This document shows, one piece after another, positions 7,271 through 13,226 of a stretch of 13,249 bases of DNA. How positions within the stretch are numbered: the stretch's first letter is position 1; the number at the start of each line of letters is the position of its first letter. Position numbers and translations under genes: made by a program. Below the pieces are notes generated by a model that was given only the letters and a program-made list of their open reading frames with translations, searched no databases and was not told where the DNA came from. This DNA comes from JAGORY01 sp964517585 (lineage in GTDB: Bacteria > Patescibacteriota > Gracilibacteria > Peribacterales > Peribacteraceae): contig CAZFCB010000032.1 of assembly GCA_964517585.1 (NCBI GenBank), forward strand, positions 1 to 13,249, written 5' to 3'.

Positions 7271-7298
7271 ATTATACCCTTCCCTACCACAGTGTCAA
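7271..7298 (-). promoter_or_regulatory. Consensus promoter (TTGACA-N16-TATAAT)
   Basis: The reverse strand has TTGACA at 7298-7293 and TATAAT at 7276-7271, both perfect consensus hexamers, 16 nt apart. The predicted start is near 7264. It is the strongest promoter match in the window and can only serve the small gene at 7022-7237 or an RNA across it, because the next gene on this strand, gap, lies upstream. Confidence 0.8.
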
Positions 7299-7311
7299 GA
7301 CCTTTAGGTCT
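7298..7311. repeat. Short perfect inverted repeat
   Basis: AGACCTTTAGGTCT is a 6-bp perfect stem with a 2-nt loop (or 5 bp with 4 nt), overlapping the last base of the -35 box of the neighbouring promoter. It lies 27 bp beyond the gap stop codon. With no T run after it on either strand, it is a weak terminator candidate; its place next to a -35 box also fits an operator. Confidence 0.4.
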
Positions 7312-7337
7312 AACATTCTTAGGGCATAAAGTCTTAG

Positions 7338-8342
7338 CTACAGTTTTCTACCAACAAACTTTGCAAGCTCAGCAAGGCGGTTTGAGTACCCCCACTCATT
7401 GTCATACCAGCCAAATACTTTCACGAGCGTTCCGCCGATGACTTGCGTGAGTGCTGAATCGATAATGCAACTTCGAGGATCACCGACAAAATCTTTCTGT
7501 ACAAGTGGACGGTCTTCCACTCCGAGTATGCCTTTCATAGTGCCTGCTTCAGCTTTTTTGAGAGCTGCATTCACTTCTTCCACTGTCGTAGGTTTTGTCA
7601 CAACAACTGTAAGATCCGTAATGCTTCCCGTCGGAGTCGGTACACGCAGAGAAATTCCATGAAGCTTGCCACTGAGCTCCGGAATGACTTCGCCAATTGC
7701 TTTAGCGGCTCCAGTGCTGGATGGAACAATATTGATCGCAGCAGCACGCGCTCGACGTAAATCTTTGTGAGGTAGATCAAGCAAATTTTGATCATTTGTG
7801 TAACTATGAATGGTATTCATTAGACCGTGCTCAATGCCGAATGCTTGGTGCAGGACAAGTGCCATTGGAGCGAGACAGTTTGTTGTGCAGGAAGCATTAC
7901 TGATGACATGCATTGTCTTTGCATCGTATTTTTCATTGTTCACACCCATGCAAAATGTTCCATCTGCCTTGTCCTTACATGGTGCTGAGACGATGACTTT
8001 TTTGGCACCGGCCTTTAGGTGCAGTGCAGCATCGTCACGCTTCGTGAAGAAGCCCGTGCATTCAAGAACGATGTCCACCGCAAAATCTTTGTGCGGAAGC
8101 ATTGCAGGGTCTTTGATAGCGGTCAGCTTTGCTTTGCCATGAGCTGTCATGAGCGTGTCACCCTCGAGAGCTACTTTCCCCTGAAATGGACCGTACGTTG
8201 AGTCAAATGAGAAGAGATGTGCAAGTGTCGCAGGCTCCGTGAGATCATTGATCAGCACAACTTTCATCTCGGGATGCTTCTCGAGAATGATACGAAGAAC
8301 CTGACGTCCGATGCGGCCGAAGCCATTGATGGCGATGTTCAT
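7338..8342 (-). CDS. gap: Type I glyceraldehyde-3-phosphate dehydrogenase
   Basis: The enzyme oxidises and phosphorylates glyceraldehyde-3-phosphate to 1,3-bisphosphoglycerate in glycolysis. The 334-residue length is standard. The Rossmann motif is INGFGRIGR (5-13), with Asp33 after the second strand as in NAD-dependent forms. The active site is SNASCTTNC (148-156) with nucleophile Cys152 and the partner His179 in HSYTNDQ. The C-terminus carries the conserved DNEWGYSNR. Nothing is missing, so the enzyme should be active. It starts 50 bp after the endonuclease gene on the same strand and has its own extended -10 promoter in that gap, with a leader of about 24 nt and no Shine-Dalgarno motif. 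No other glycolytic gene lies nearby. Confidence 0.98.
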   Translation of the reverse strand: MNIAINGFGRIGRQVLRIILEKHPEMKVVLINDLTEPATLAHLFSFDSTYGPFQGKVALEGDTLMTAHGKAKLTAIKDPAMLPHKDFAVDIVLECTGFFTKRDDAALHLKAGAKKVIVSAPCKDKADGTFCMGVNNEKYDAKTMHVISNASCTTNCLAPMALVLHQAFGIEHGLMNTIHSYTNDQNLLDLPHKDLRRARAAAINIVPSSTGAAKAIGEVIPELSGKLHGISLRVPTPTGSITDLTVVVTKPTTVEEVNAALKKAEAGTMKGILGVEDRPLVQKDFVGDPRSCIIDSALTQVIGGTLVKVFGWYDNEWGYSNRLAELAKFVGRKL

Positions 8343-8372
8343 TGTTTGGAAGTGTAAGAAATTATTACAAGT

Positions 8373-8381
8373 ATTATATCA
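8373..8381 (-). promoter_or_regulatory. Extended -10 promoter of gap
   Basis: The reverse strand reads TGATATAAT: a perfect TATAAT (8378-8373) with the TGn extension. The predicted start is near 8366, 24 nt before the gap ATG. The -35 region would fall at the end of the upstream endonuclease gene and shows no consensus. Confidence 0.7.
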
Positions 8382-8392
8382 TAAATAAGAGC

Positions 8393-9220
8393 CTATTTCA
8401 GGCTACGATACGTATTTTGCATCAGAAGAGTATCTGACTCCAGAAGAGGGGATTCGCACACGACAGTGCCTCCGATCTTTCGTTTCTTGAGCACGCCAAG
8501 AAAATCCTGCCATCTGGCATCACTTTCCATGAGTGGAAGATGATGCTTTTCTCCTTTAGGTCCATACGCAATACCAGAAAAATGCATATGAACAGACTTG
8601 AGAGACGTCGCTCCAAGGTACTCTTCATATGAGTCAAACATTTCTTCCCACTCTTTCGTCGTATTCACGAGTCCGTTTGTCCTGGCATGCATGTGTGCAG
8701 GATCAATAACTGGATAGATATCGAATTCTCTGCTGATGCGCAGCACTTCTTCCAGTGTTCCAAACTGCGTCTGCTTACCCATCGTTTCCAGGCCAAGATT
8801 CACACTGGGAAAGAGCTTAAACTTATGACTCATAATGTCATCAACTGCTCTGCGAACATTATCGTACACAGTCTCGGGCGCCTGACCTAAGTTGAAAGCA
8901 GCATGAACGCAGACAGAACGAACTCCTGCAATTTCAGACATCGTAAGAGCGTCAATAATTCGCTTTTTACTTGCAGAAAGTACTGTAGTATCAGGGGAAT
9001 TTAAATTGATGTAATACGGTGCATGTACGGTCAATGTGATGCCAAGTTTTTGGGCAGTAGCATTGATCTCAAGCATGCGAGACTCATTCATAGGAACGCG
9101 CTGTACCCACTCCATTTCCATCGCTCCAATGCCAAGTGCATGTGCCTGTTTCAATCCCTCCACTGTTCCTCCAGGTTTTGGCGTTGACAGTGGTACGCCA
9201 GCGACAGCGAATTGCAACAT
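8393..9220 (-). CDS. Endonuclease IV-like AP endonuclease (TIM barrel)
   Basis: The 275-residue protein belongs to the xylose isomerase-like TIM barrels and most resembles endonuclease IV (Nfo), which cuts DNA 5' to abasic sites using a zinc cluster. Ligands recognisable by analogy are His66 (VHAPYYINL), His106 (VHAAFNLG), Glu145 (LGLETMG), Asp173 and His176 (IDPAHMHAR), His211 (HMHFSG) and Glu256 (VCESP). The Asp-x-His pair of E. coli Nfo (229, 231) corresponds to the GEKHHLPL region (223-230), where Asp is replaced; such HLPL variants are typical of the divergent archaeal-type branch. The start MLQFAVAG fits the family and has a -10 box upstream. It is divergent from the CCA enzyme. A sugar isomerase-type relative is possible but less likely. 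Confidence 0.85.
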   Translation of the reverse strand: MLQFAVAGVPLSTPKPGGTVEGLKQAHALGIGAMEMEWVQRVPMNESRMLEINATAQKLGITLTVHAPYYINLNSPDTTVLSASKKRIIDALTMSEIAGVRSVCVHAAFNLGQAPETVYDNVRRAVDDIMSHKFKLFPSVNLGLETMGKQTQFGTLEEVLRISREFDIYPVIDPAHMHARTNGLVNTTKEWEEMFDSYEEYLGATSLKSVHMHFSGIAYGPKGEKHHLPLMESDARWQDFLGVLKKRKIGGTVVCESPLLESDTLLMQNTYRSLK

Positions 9221-9229
9221 GGAGAGTAG

Positions 9230-9235
9230 GTTATA
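9230..9235 (-). promoter_or_regulatory. -10 box for the endonuclease gene
   Basis: The reverse strand reads TATAAC (5 of 6), 9 nt before the ATG at 9220. The predicted start is about 9223, leaving a leader of only about 3 nt. No clear -35 box is present. Confidence 0.6.
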
Positions 9236-9269
9236 ACGGATAGGTGATAGCGGAAAGGCTCATTTTTGC

Positions 9270-9275
9270 TATAAC
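9270..9275 (+). promoter_or_regulatory. -10 box for the CCA enzyme gene
   Basis: TATAAC lies 8 nt before the GTG at 9284. The predicted start is about 9282, two bases before the GTG. The sequence after the box (CTACCC) nearly repeats that on the other side (CTACTC). Confidence 0.6.
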
Positions 9276-9283
9276 CTACCCAT

Positions 9284-10642
9284 GTGCCCATTCACCGCGA
9301 CATCATTGATCGAGTCCTGGCAACCCCGCATGGTGAGTCTGCCTACAAAGTCATTGAGCGAATTCTCGATAGCGGACATGAAGCCTGGTGGATTGGAGGA
9401 GCTGTGAGAGACATGATGCTTGGAGTGGTTCCGACGGAAATTGATATGGCAACGTCTGCGCTTCCTGCTGACATCGCAAAGCTATTTCCGAAAAGTGATA
9501 TGTATGCTGCAGAGCTCGGGACGGTCATCGTTTCTCTCGGGGGTCACACATTTGAAATAACAACATTTCGTGAAGATGACGCGGCATCCGATGGTCGTCA
9601 TCCAGAGTCAGTCGTGTTTGGTACGCGTGAGAACGATGCATACAGGCGAGATGCAACGATGAATGCAATGTACTGGAATCCTGTCAGTAGCGAACTTTTT
9701 GACCCATGCAACGGCGAAACTGATCTAAAGGAAAAACTTGTTCGTTTCATCGGGGATGCTGAGACGCGAATCAAGCATGACGCCCTTCGTATTCTTCGCA
9801 TGATACGCTTGAGAGCACTTATTAAGGGTCAATATCACCCAGAGACGTATGCTGCACTGAAGAAAAACTGCGCGCTCGTTTCAGAGCTATCGGGGACACG
9901 TGTGTTGCAGGAGCTCGAGAAACTTCTCAGGGTTGGTAAGCCATCCATCGGACTCGAAGATTGGCTAGAAACAGGAGTACTACAGAAACTCTTTCCTGCT
10001 CTGGACGCATGCAAAGGAGTTGCACAGCCACAGCAGTACCATCACGAAGGAGACGTGTGGGAACACCTAAAAGCTTGCGCTGATGCAAGTACAGAAGACT
10101 TTGGTCCCGATGTCCGGCTCGCAGGACTTTTTCATGATGTAGGAAAAGCGACGACATTTGCCCTAAATGAACGAATCAGATTCGATCATCATGCAGAAGC
10201 ATCGGCAGCCATTATCGGAAAAACATTCAAAAAACTTCAGATGCCTGCTGAGCGCATTCGTAAGCTTCAGTGGCTCATAGAACATCATATGATGATGGAT
10301 GTATTCCAAAAACTTTCAGATGAACGAAAAGCACACTGGTATTTTCATCCATGGTTTCAGGAACTTCTGCAGCTTTTCTGGATTGATATTCAAGGCACAA
10401 AACCTGGTGATACGACGTTGTATGATTTCATCATTGGTGACTATAACGCATTTCTGAACGCTCACCCGCGCCCAGAGAAACCGCTTCTCTCCGGAGACGA
10501 CATCATGTCTCTCGCTGGCCTCACGCCTGGTGAAGATGTCGGAAAAGCAATTCGTCTACTGAAAGATGCGCAAGTACGGAAAGAAATTACGACAAAAGAG
10601 GAAGCGAAAAAGTTTCTACAGAAAATGTTCCCTCAACCTTAA
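9284..10642 (+). CDS. cca: CCA tRNA nucleotidyltransferase with HD domain
   Basis: The enzyme adds or repairs the 3' CCA end of tRNAs. The 452-residue protein is a class II nucleotidyltransferase. Motif A is GGAVRD (38-43), followed by a carboxylate pair read as E52-I-D54 where Asp-x-Asp is usual. RRDATMNAM (121-129) and a segment at about 157-176 ending LRILRMIRL match the later head motifs. An HD domain follows with YHHEGDVWEH (252-261) and GLFHDVGK (281-288), typical of bacterial CCA enzymes with phosphohydrolase activity. The start is GTG at 9284; the ATG at 9282 is out of frame and the next in-frame ATG falls inside motif A. Both tRNAs in this window encode CCA, so repair may be the main job. 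A poly(A) polymerase is the main alternative. Its stop overlaps that of the lipoprotein gene. Confidence 0.9.
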   Translation: MPIHRDIIDRVLATPHGESAYKVIERILDSGHEAWWIGGAVRDMMLGVVPTEIDMATSALPADIAKLFPKSDMYAAELGTVIVSLGGHTFEITTFREDDAASDGRHPESVVFGTRENDAYRRDATMNAMYWNPVSSELFDPCNGETDLKEKLVRFIGDAETRIKHDALRILRMIRLRALIKGQYHPETYAALKKNCALVSELSGTRVLQELEKLLRVGKPSIGLEDWLETGVLQKLFPALDACKGVAQPQQYHHEGDVWEHLKACADASTEDFGPDVRLAGLFHDVGKATTFALNERIRFDHHAEASAAIIGKTFKKLQMPAERIRKLQWLIEHHMMMDVFQKLSDERKAHWYFHPWFQELLQLFWIDIQGTKPGDTTLYDFIIGDYNAFLNAHPRPEKPLLSGDDIMSLAGLTPGEDVGKAIRLLKDAQVRKEITTKEEAKKFLQKMFPQP

Positions 10643-11097
10643 AATGTTACAGGAATTTTTACTTGTGAATCATTCTCGGGAAGACCAGATGGATTATTTT
10701 TTTTGACGATAATAAAGCCAGACGTCGCCTTCGTGGAAAACGTAATCGTGGCTGTAAAATCAACGTAGTCGATTGTCATCCATTCACCAAGAGCCTCTGC
10801 AGGAGCCACTGCGATAATATTATCGTTTGTGTCGGTGATGACTATTGGCAGTGAACCCTCAAAGAACCAAGAGCCACGAGCTTTGCCTTGTACGATAAGT
10901 GGACTTTTGACAATTGATCCAACAATCGGCGCTGTCACGATGACATCTTTGCCTTCCGCAACAGCAGACGATGATGAACTCATGCTGGAGGAAGAAGCTG
11001 AGGATGAAGTAGTCGGATCACTTGTTGAAACAGATCCACACGACGCGAGAGAAGCGGCGAGAAATGAAACGAGAATGAATCTTGAAGGCAGTATCAT
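10639..11097 (-). CDS. Lipoprotein with GmaD2 immunoglobulin-like domain
   Basis: The 152-residue protein begins with a lipoprotein signal peptide; the lipobox LASC places the lipid-bearing cysteine at residue 20. A low-complexity linker of almost pure serine (about 31-44) follows. Residues about 52-152 form a GmaD2-type Ig-like domain, recognisable by APIVGSIVKSPLIVQGKARG, then WFFEGSLPIVI, GEWMTIDYVDFTATITF and the ending NPSGLPENDSQVKIPVTF. The fold was first named in spore germination proteins, but single-domain lipoproteins like this occur in non-sporulating bacteria, where the role is unknown; binding or scaffolding at the cell surface is a fair guess. Its stop overlaps that of the CCA gene by 3 bp in tail-to-tail orientation. 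Its promoter predicts a leaderless mRNA. Confidence 0.88.
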   Translation of the reverse strand: MILPSRFILVSFLAASLASCGSVSTSDPTTSSSASSSSMSSSSSAVAEGKDVIVTAPIVGSIVKSPLIVQGKARGSWFFEGSLPIVITDTNDNIIAVAPAEALGEWMTIDYVDFTATITFSTKATSGFIIVKKNNPSGLPENDSQVKIPVTF

Positions 11098-11103
11098 GAC
11101 TTC

Positions 11104-11131
11104 ATTATCCTTACTATCCAGATCCGGTCAA
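11104..11131 (-). promoter_or_regulatory. Promoter of the lipoprotein gene
   Basis: The reverse strand has TTGACC (11131-11126, 5 of 6) and GATAAT (11109-11104, 5 of 6) separated by 16 nt. Seven bases after the -10 box is the A of the ATG at 11097, so the mRNA should begin at the start codon. Confidence 0.7.
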
Positions 11132-11171
11132 TGAAGAGAGTCAAAAGCCACTGGCGAGCGTGTCTAGCGGC

Positions 11172-11180
11172 TGGTAAAAT
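11172..11180 (+). promoter_or_regulatory. Extended -10 promoter of the CNNM gene
   Basis: TGG followed by TAAAAT (11175-11180, 5 of 6) is an extended -10 element. Nine bases separate it from the ATG at 11190; the predicted start is about 11187, a leader of 3 nt. No strong -35 box is present. Confidence 0.6.
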
Positions 11181-11189
11181 CCAAGTTCA

Positions 11190-12167
11190 ATGATTGAACT
11201 TTTAGTGCTTGCAGCAACGTTTACGTGTGTTTCAGGCGTCCTTGCAATGATCGATGCCGCGATACTCAGCGTCCATCATGCTGAAGTAGAAGTGATGATT
11301 GCAAAGAAACGTTGGGGGGCGCGTGAGCTTAAGTTACTCTTACGCCATACGACGCGTGCCATCATCGTCATTGTCATCCTGACAAACATTACAAACATTC
11401 TCGGACCTATTCTCGTTGGGCGTAAAGCAGTTGATCTCTTTGGTAGCCAGGCTATTGGAGTTGTTACGGCTCTTCTTACTTTTGTGACGATCATCTTTTC
11501 GGAAATAATTCCTAAGTCTATTGGTTCGCACTATGCCCCTCGTATTGCGCGAATCATTGCACCTGTTCTTCTCGCACTTGTGATTATTCTTTTTCCTGCA
11601 GTCATTGTTCTTGAGCGCATAACGCGCATGTTTAGGTCAGGTAAGCGCAAAGTAGGTACGGAGGATCAAATCCGCGCACTTGCAAACCTCGGTGGTGGCG
11701 CAGGGCACATTGATTCAGATGAACGCGAGCTCATTCATCGGGCATTTGTGCTCAATGACCGAACGGCTGGCGACATTATGACTCCGGCATCTAGCATTGT
11801 CTTCATTCAGAAAGGACGCAGCATCCGTCAGGCCGCTAAAATTATTTTTGAATATTCCTATTCTCGCTATCCGGTTATCGGCCAATCACTTGATGACGTT
11901 TATGGCTATATACTTAGTCACGATACTCTGGAGATGCTCGCAGACGGCAAGGATGGACTACCGCTGAGTGAAATTGTTCGACCTGTACCAAATGTTGAAT
12001 CTACGATGAAATGTGATGATCTTCTTAATGCCTTACGTAAAACGGACTGTCACATCGCTATCGTGAGGTCTCAAGGTAAAACCGTTGGTCTTGTGACGCT
12101 AGAAGACGTTCTTGAAGAACTTGTTGGTGAGATCAATGATGAAGGGGATAAAGAGGAAGTAGAATAA
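11190..12167 (+). CDS. CNNM/CorC-family membrane protein with CBS pair, no CorC_HlyC domain
   Basis: The 325-residue protein has an N-terminal CNNM (DUF21) membrane domain, residues 1 to about 150, with hydrophobic segments near 1-28, 57-77, 86-107 and 121-142 and the family motif FSEIIPKSIG (103-112). An acidic-helix linker (about 172-195) leads to a CBS pair: CBS1 from DIMTPASSIVFI (195-206) to YGYILSHDTL (238-247), CBS2 at about 262-317 ending VTLEDVLEELVGEINDE. Members of this family export or regulate magnesium and other divalent ions; old names are hemolysin C-like. Bacterial homologues usually run to about 420-440 residues with a C-terminal CorC_HlyC domain. Here the protein stops right after CBS2 with an acidic tail. 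The end looks natural, not frameshifted, since only 12 bp separate it from the next gene. Confidence 0.92.
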   Translation: MIELLVLAATFTCVSGVLAMIDAAILSVHHAEVEVMIAKKRWGARELKLLLRHTTRAIIVIVILTNITNILGPILVGRKAVDLFGSQAIGVVTALLTFVTIIFSEIIPKSIGSHYAPRIARIIAPVLLALVIILFPAVIVLERITRMFRSGKRKVGTEDQIRALANLGGGAGHIDSDERELIHRAFVLNDRTAGDIMTPASSIVFIQKGRSIRQAAKIIFEYSYSRYPVIGQSLDDVYGYILSHDTLEMLADGKDGLPLSEIVRPVPNVESTMKCDDLLNALRKTDCHIAIVRSQGKTVGLVTLEDVLEELVGEINDEGDKEEVE

Positions 12168-12179
12168 AGGTTCAGCATT

Positions 12180-12464
12180 CTACATATCTCTAAAATACTT
12201 TTTAGTCTTTGGTCTGCGGTGCGGACACCCTGGCCAACAGCATGGCCTGCGTTGTCCCATGAGGAGCTCTGCACGTAGTCGCTGTATATGATTTTTTCGT
12301 GTGTCGGATTTCTTCACAATAGTAATCCAGCAGATCCACTCGTTACGGGCTAGAGGTGTGAGGCTGTTCCATTTTTCAAGCACTTCCGATTGAGAAAGCA
12401 ATACTTCCCTCAGATCGGCCGGGACTGTATGAACAACGCCAGTTGCGACTGAATACTTCATCAT
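12180..12464 (-). CDS. YdeI/OmpD-associated-type small protein
   Basis: The 94-residue protein matches a compact group of conserved small proteins labelled YdeI/OmpD-associated (OmdA-like). The recognisable parts are HTVPADLREVLL (12-23), TPLARNEWICW (36-46), a basic helix with KKSDTRKNHIQRL (51-63) and the cysteine-containing block RRPCCWPGCPHR (72-83). The three cysteines with a histidine could bind a metal, though this is not established. Its biochemical role is unknown; the family is cytoplasmic and often sits alone. The ATG at 12464 is followed by a second ATG at 12461. Upstream lies a purine-rich stretch (GAAGAAGAG), the closest thing to a Shine-Dalgarno in this window, and a weak promoter. 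It converges on the CNNM gene with a 12-bp gap. Confidence 0.82.
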   Translation of the reverse strand: MMKYSVATGVVHTVPADLREVLLSQSEVLEKWNSLTPLARNEWICWITIVKKSDTRKNHIQRLRAELLMGQRRPCCWPGCPHRRPKTKKYFRDM

Positions 12465-12475
12465 ATCTCTTCTTC

Positions 12476-12504
12476 AGAGTATTGTGTTTTTGGACCAAAG
12501 CCAA
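12476..12504 (-). promoter_or_regulatory. Weak promoter candidate for the YdeI-type gene
   Basis: The reverse strand has TTGGCT (12504-12499) and TACTCT (12481-12476), 17 nt apart. Both match only partly. The predicted start is near 12469, a leader of about 5 nt. Read-through from the gene upstream on the same strand is an alternative. Confidence 0.3.
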
Positions 12505-12557
12505 CACATCTTTCATCTAAGATTTAGCTGCTTTCATCGGAAAGGCTTTTCTGATTA

Positions 12558-12582
12558 TTTATGACAGTGATTACGTCATAAA
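12558..12582. repeat. Inverted repeat over the end of the orphan gene
   Basis: TTTATGAC and GTCATAAA form a perfect 8-bp inverted repeat around a 9-nt spacer. The TAA stop of the gene at 12571-13068 lies in the spacer. On the reverse strand no T run follows, so an intrinsic terminator is doubtful; the spacing is also that of a dimeric repressor site. Confidence 0.5.
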
Positions 12583-13068
12583 ATTTCTTTCTAGTCTCAT
12601 GATTCCACCTTGAGAGTCATGTCGTATTTTGCTGAGTGAGTTATCTTTTCCCCAACGAATGTCCATGTGTTCACTGCCAATACCGAGTCCTTTTTGCAGA
12701 GATGCAATGAGAATCCTTCTTTGCTGAAGCTCCAACTCCATACTTCTCATCCGCCTAGGTCTGGCTCGATGTATTGTTTGAAGCGAAATGCCACCTACGC
12801 AGATTTTTCGAATAGATTTTCCATAGTCATCGCGAACCGTTTGGATGAACGCATCGAGGAGATCAGAACTTGTAGAATTTTTATGAGAGGCTAGCTGGTC
12901 AATCTTGTAGTGATGAAAGATGTAGGCATCATTGCCTTCCGATGGCTGAACACCTACAAGGCCGCAAACGAATGCCCAATCGCTATCCACTTTCTTTCCA
13001 TTCTCAATCTTGCAGTAAGGTTGGTTAAAGTAATCCAGCTTTTCCCACTCATTTTCCTCAATGCTCAT
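12571..13068 (-). CDS. Hypothetical protein, 165 residues
   Basis: I do not recognise this protein. It has no signal peptide or membrane helix, so it is probably cytoplasmic. The first half has mixed alpha/beta character with a tryptophan-containing stretch (DSDWAFVCGLVGV, about 28-40), IFHHYKID (50-57), a helix DLLDAFIQTVRDDYG and a strand IRKICVGGI. The second half is strongly basic (HRARPRRMRS, then QQRRILIASLQKGLG) and ends with SQGGIMRLERN. The order His-rich strand, helix, VGG faintly recalls CheD-like deamidases, but catalytic residues cannot be placed and I do not claim it. The start at 13068 is supported by a TATAAT box exactly 6 nt upstream. The gene may be read together with the YdeI-type gene 106 bp downstream. 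Confidence 0.72.
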   Translation of the reverse strand: MSIEENEWEKLDYFNQPYCKIENGKKVDSDWAFVCGLVGVQPSEGNDAYIFHHYKIDQLASHKNSTSSDLLDAFIQTVRDDYGKSIRKICVGGISLQTIHRARPRRMRSMELELQQRRILIASLQKGLGIGSEHMDIRWGKDNSLSKIRHDSQGGIMRLERNFMT

Positions 13069-13074
13069 ATAGAG

Positions 13075-13102
13075 ATTATACTATATAATGCTATTTAAGC
13101 AA
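13075..13102 (-). promoter_or_regulatory. Promoter of the orphan gene
   Basis: The reverse strand has a perfect TATAAT (13080-13075) and a partial -35 TTGCTT (13102-13097) 16 nt upstream. The predicted start falls on the A of the ATG at 13068, so a leaderless mRNA is expected. Confidence 0.65.
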
Positions 13103-13116
13103 ATTAAGCAATATTT

Positions 13117-13193
13117 TGGTGGGCCAGGGGGGATTTGAACCACCGACCCCAGGTTTATAAGTCCTGTGCTCTAACCAACTGAGCTACTGGCCC
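13117..13193 (-). tRNA. tRNA-Ile (TAT)
   Basis: The reverse strand gives a 77-nt cloverleaf including an encoded CCA. The acceptor GGGCCAG/CTGGCCC is perfect, the D stem is GCTC/GAGC, and the anticodon loop CTTATAA gives anticodon TAT (UAU), which reads the isoleucine codon AUA. Except for T at position 34 the loop equals that of ordinary tRNA-Ile(GAU). Two stem mismatches are visible: A-A at 31/39 and U-C at 51/63. The T loop TTCAAAT is normal. The discriminator is A. Confidence 0.9.
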
Positions 13194-13226
13194 GCATGAA
13201 AAATAGTAAAGAACTAACTCAATAGT

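Larger units (their letters stand above)
9226..9279. repeat. Inverted repeat forming a divergent promoter region
   Basis: GTAGGTTATA at 9226-9235 is mirrored exactly by TATAACCTAC at 9270-9279, with 34 bp between. Each arm contains the -10 box of the gene on its side. The interior holds two GATAG copies (9239-9243, 9246-9250). Confidence 0.85.

Noticed and set aside
7298..7311. Rho-independent terminator after gap
   Set aside because: The stem is only 5-6 bp and no T run follows on either strand; it overlaps a -35 box instead.
9282..9284. ATG as the start of the CCA enzyme
   Set aside because: This ATG is in another frame that does not encode the enzyme; the GTG at 9284 opens the correct frame and keeps motif A intact.
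10969..11010. Serine-codon-rich stretch as a tandem repeat locus
   Set aside because: It encodes the low-complexity serine linker common after lipoprotein cysteines; the codons are mixed and no exact repeat unit is present.
12190..12205. A/T-only inverted repeat CTAAAA-TACT-TTTTAG as terminator of the CNNM gene
   Set aside because: Its stem is nearly all A-T and it lies inside the 3' end of the convergent coding gene, so it is too weak to call.
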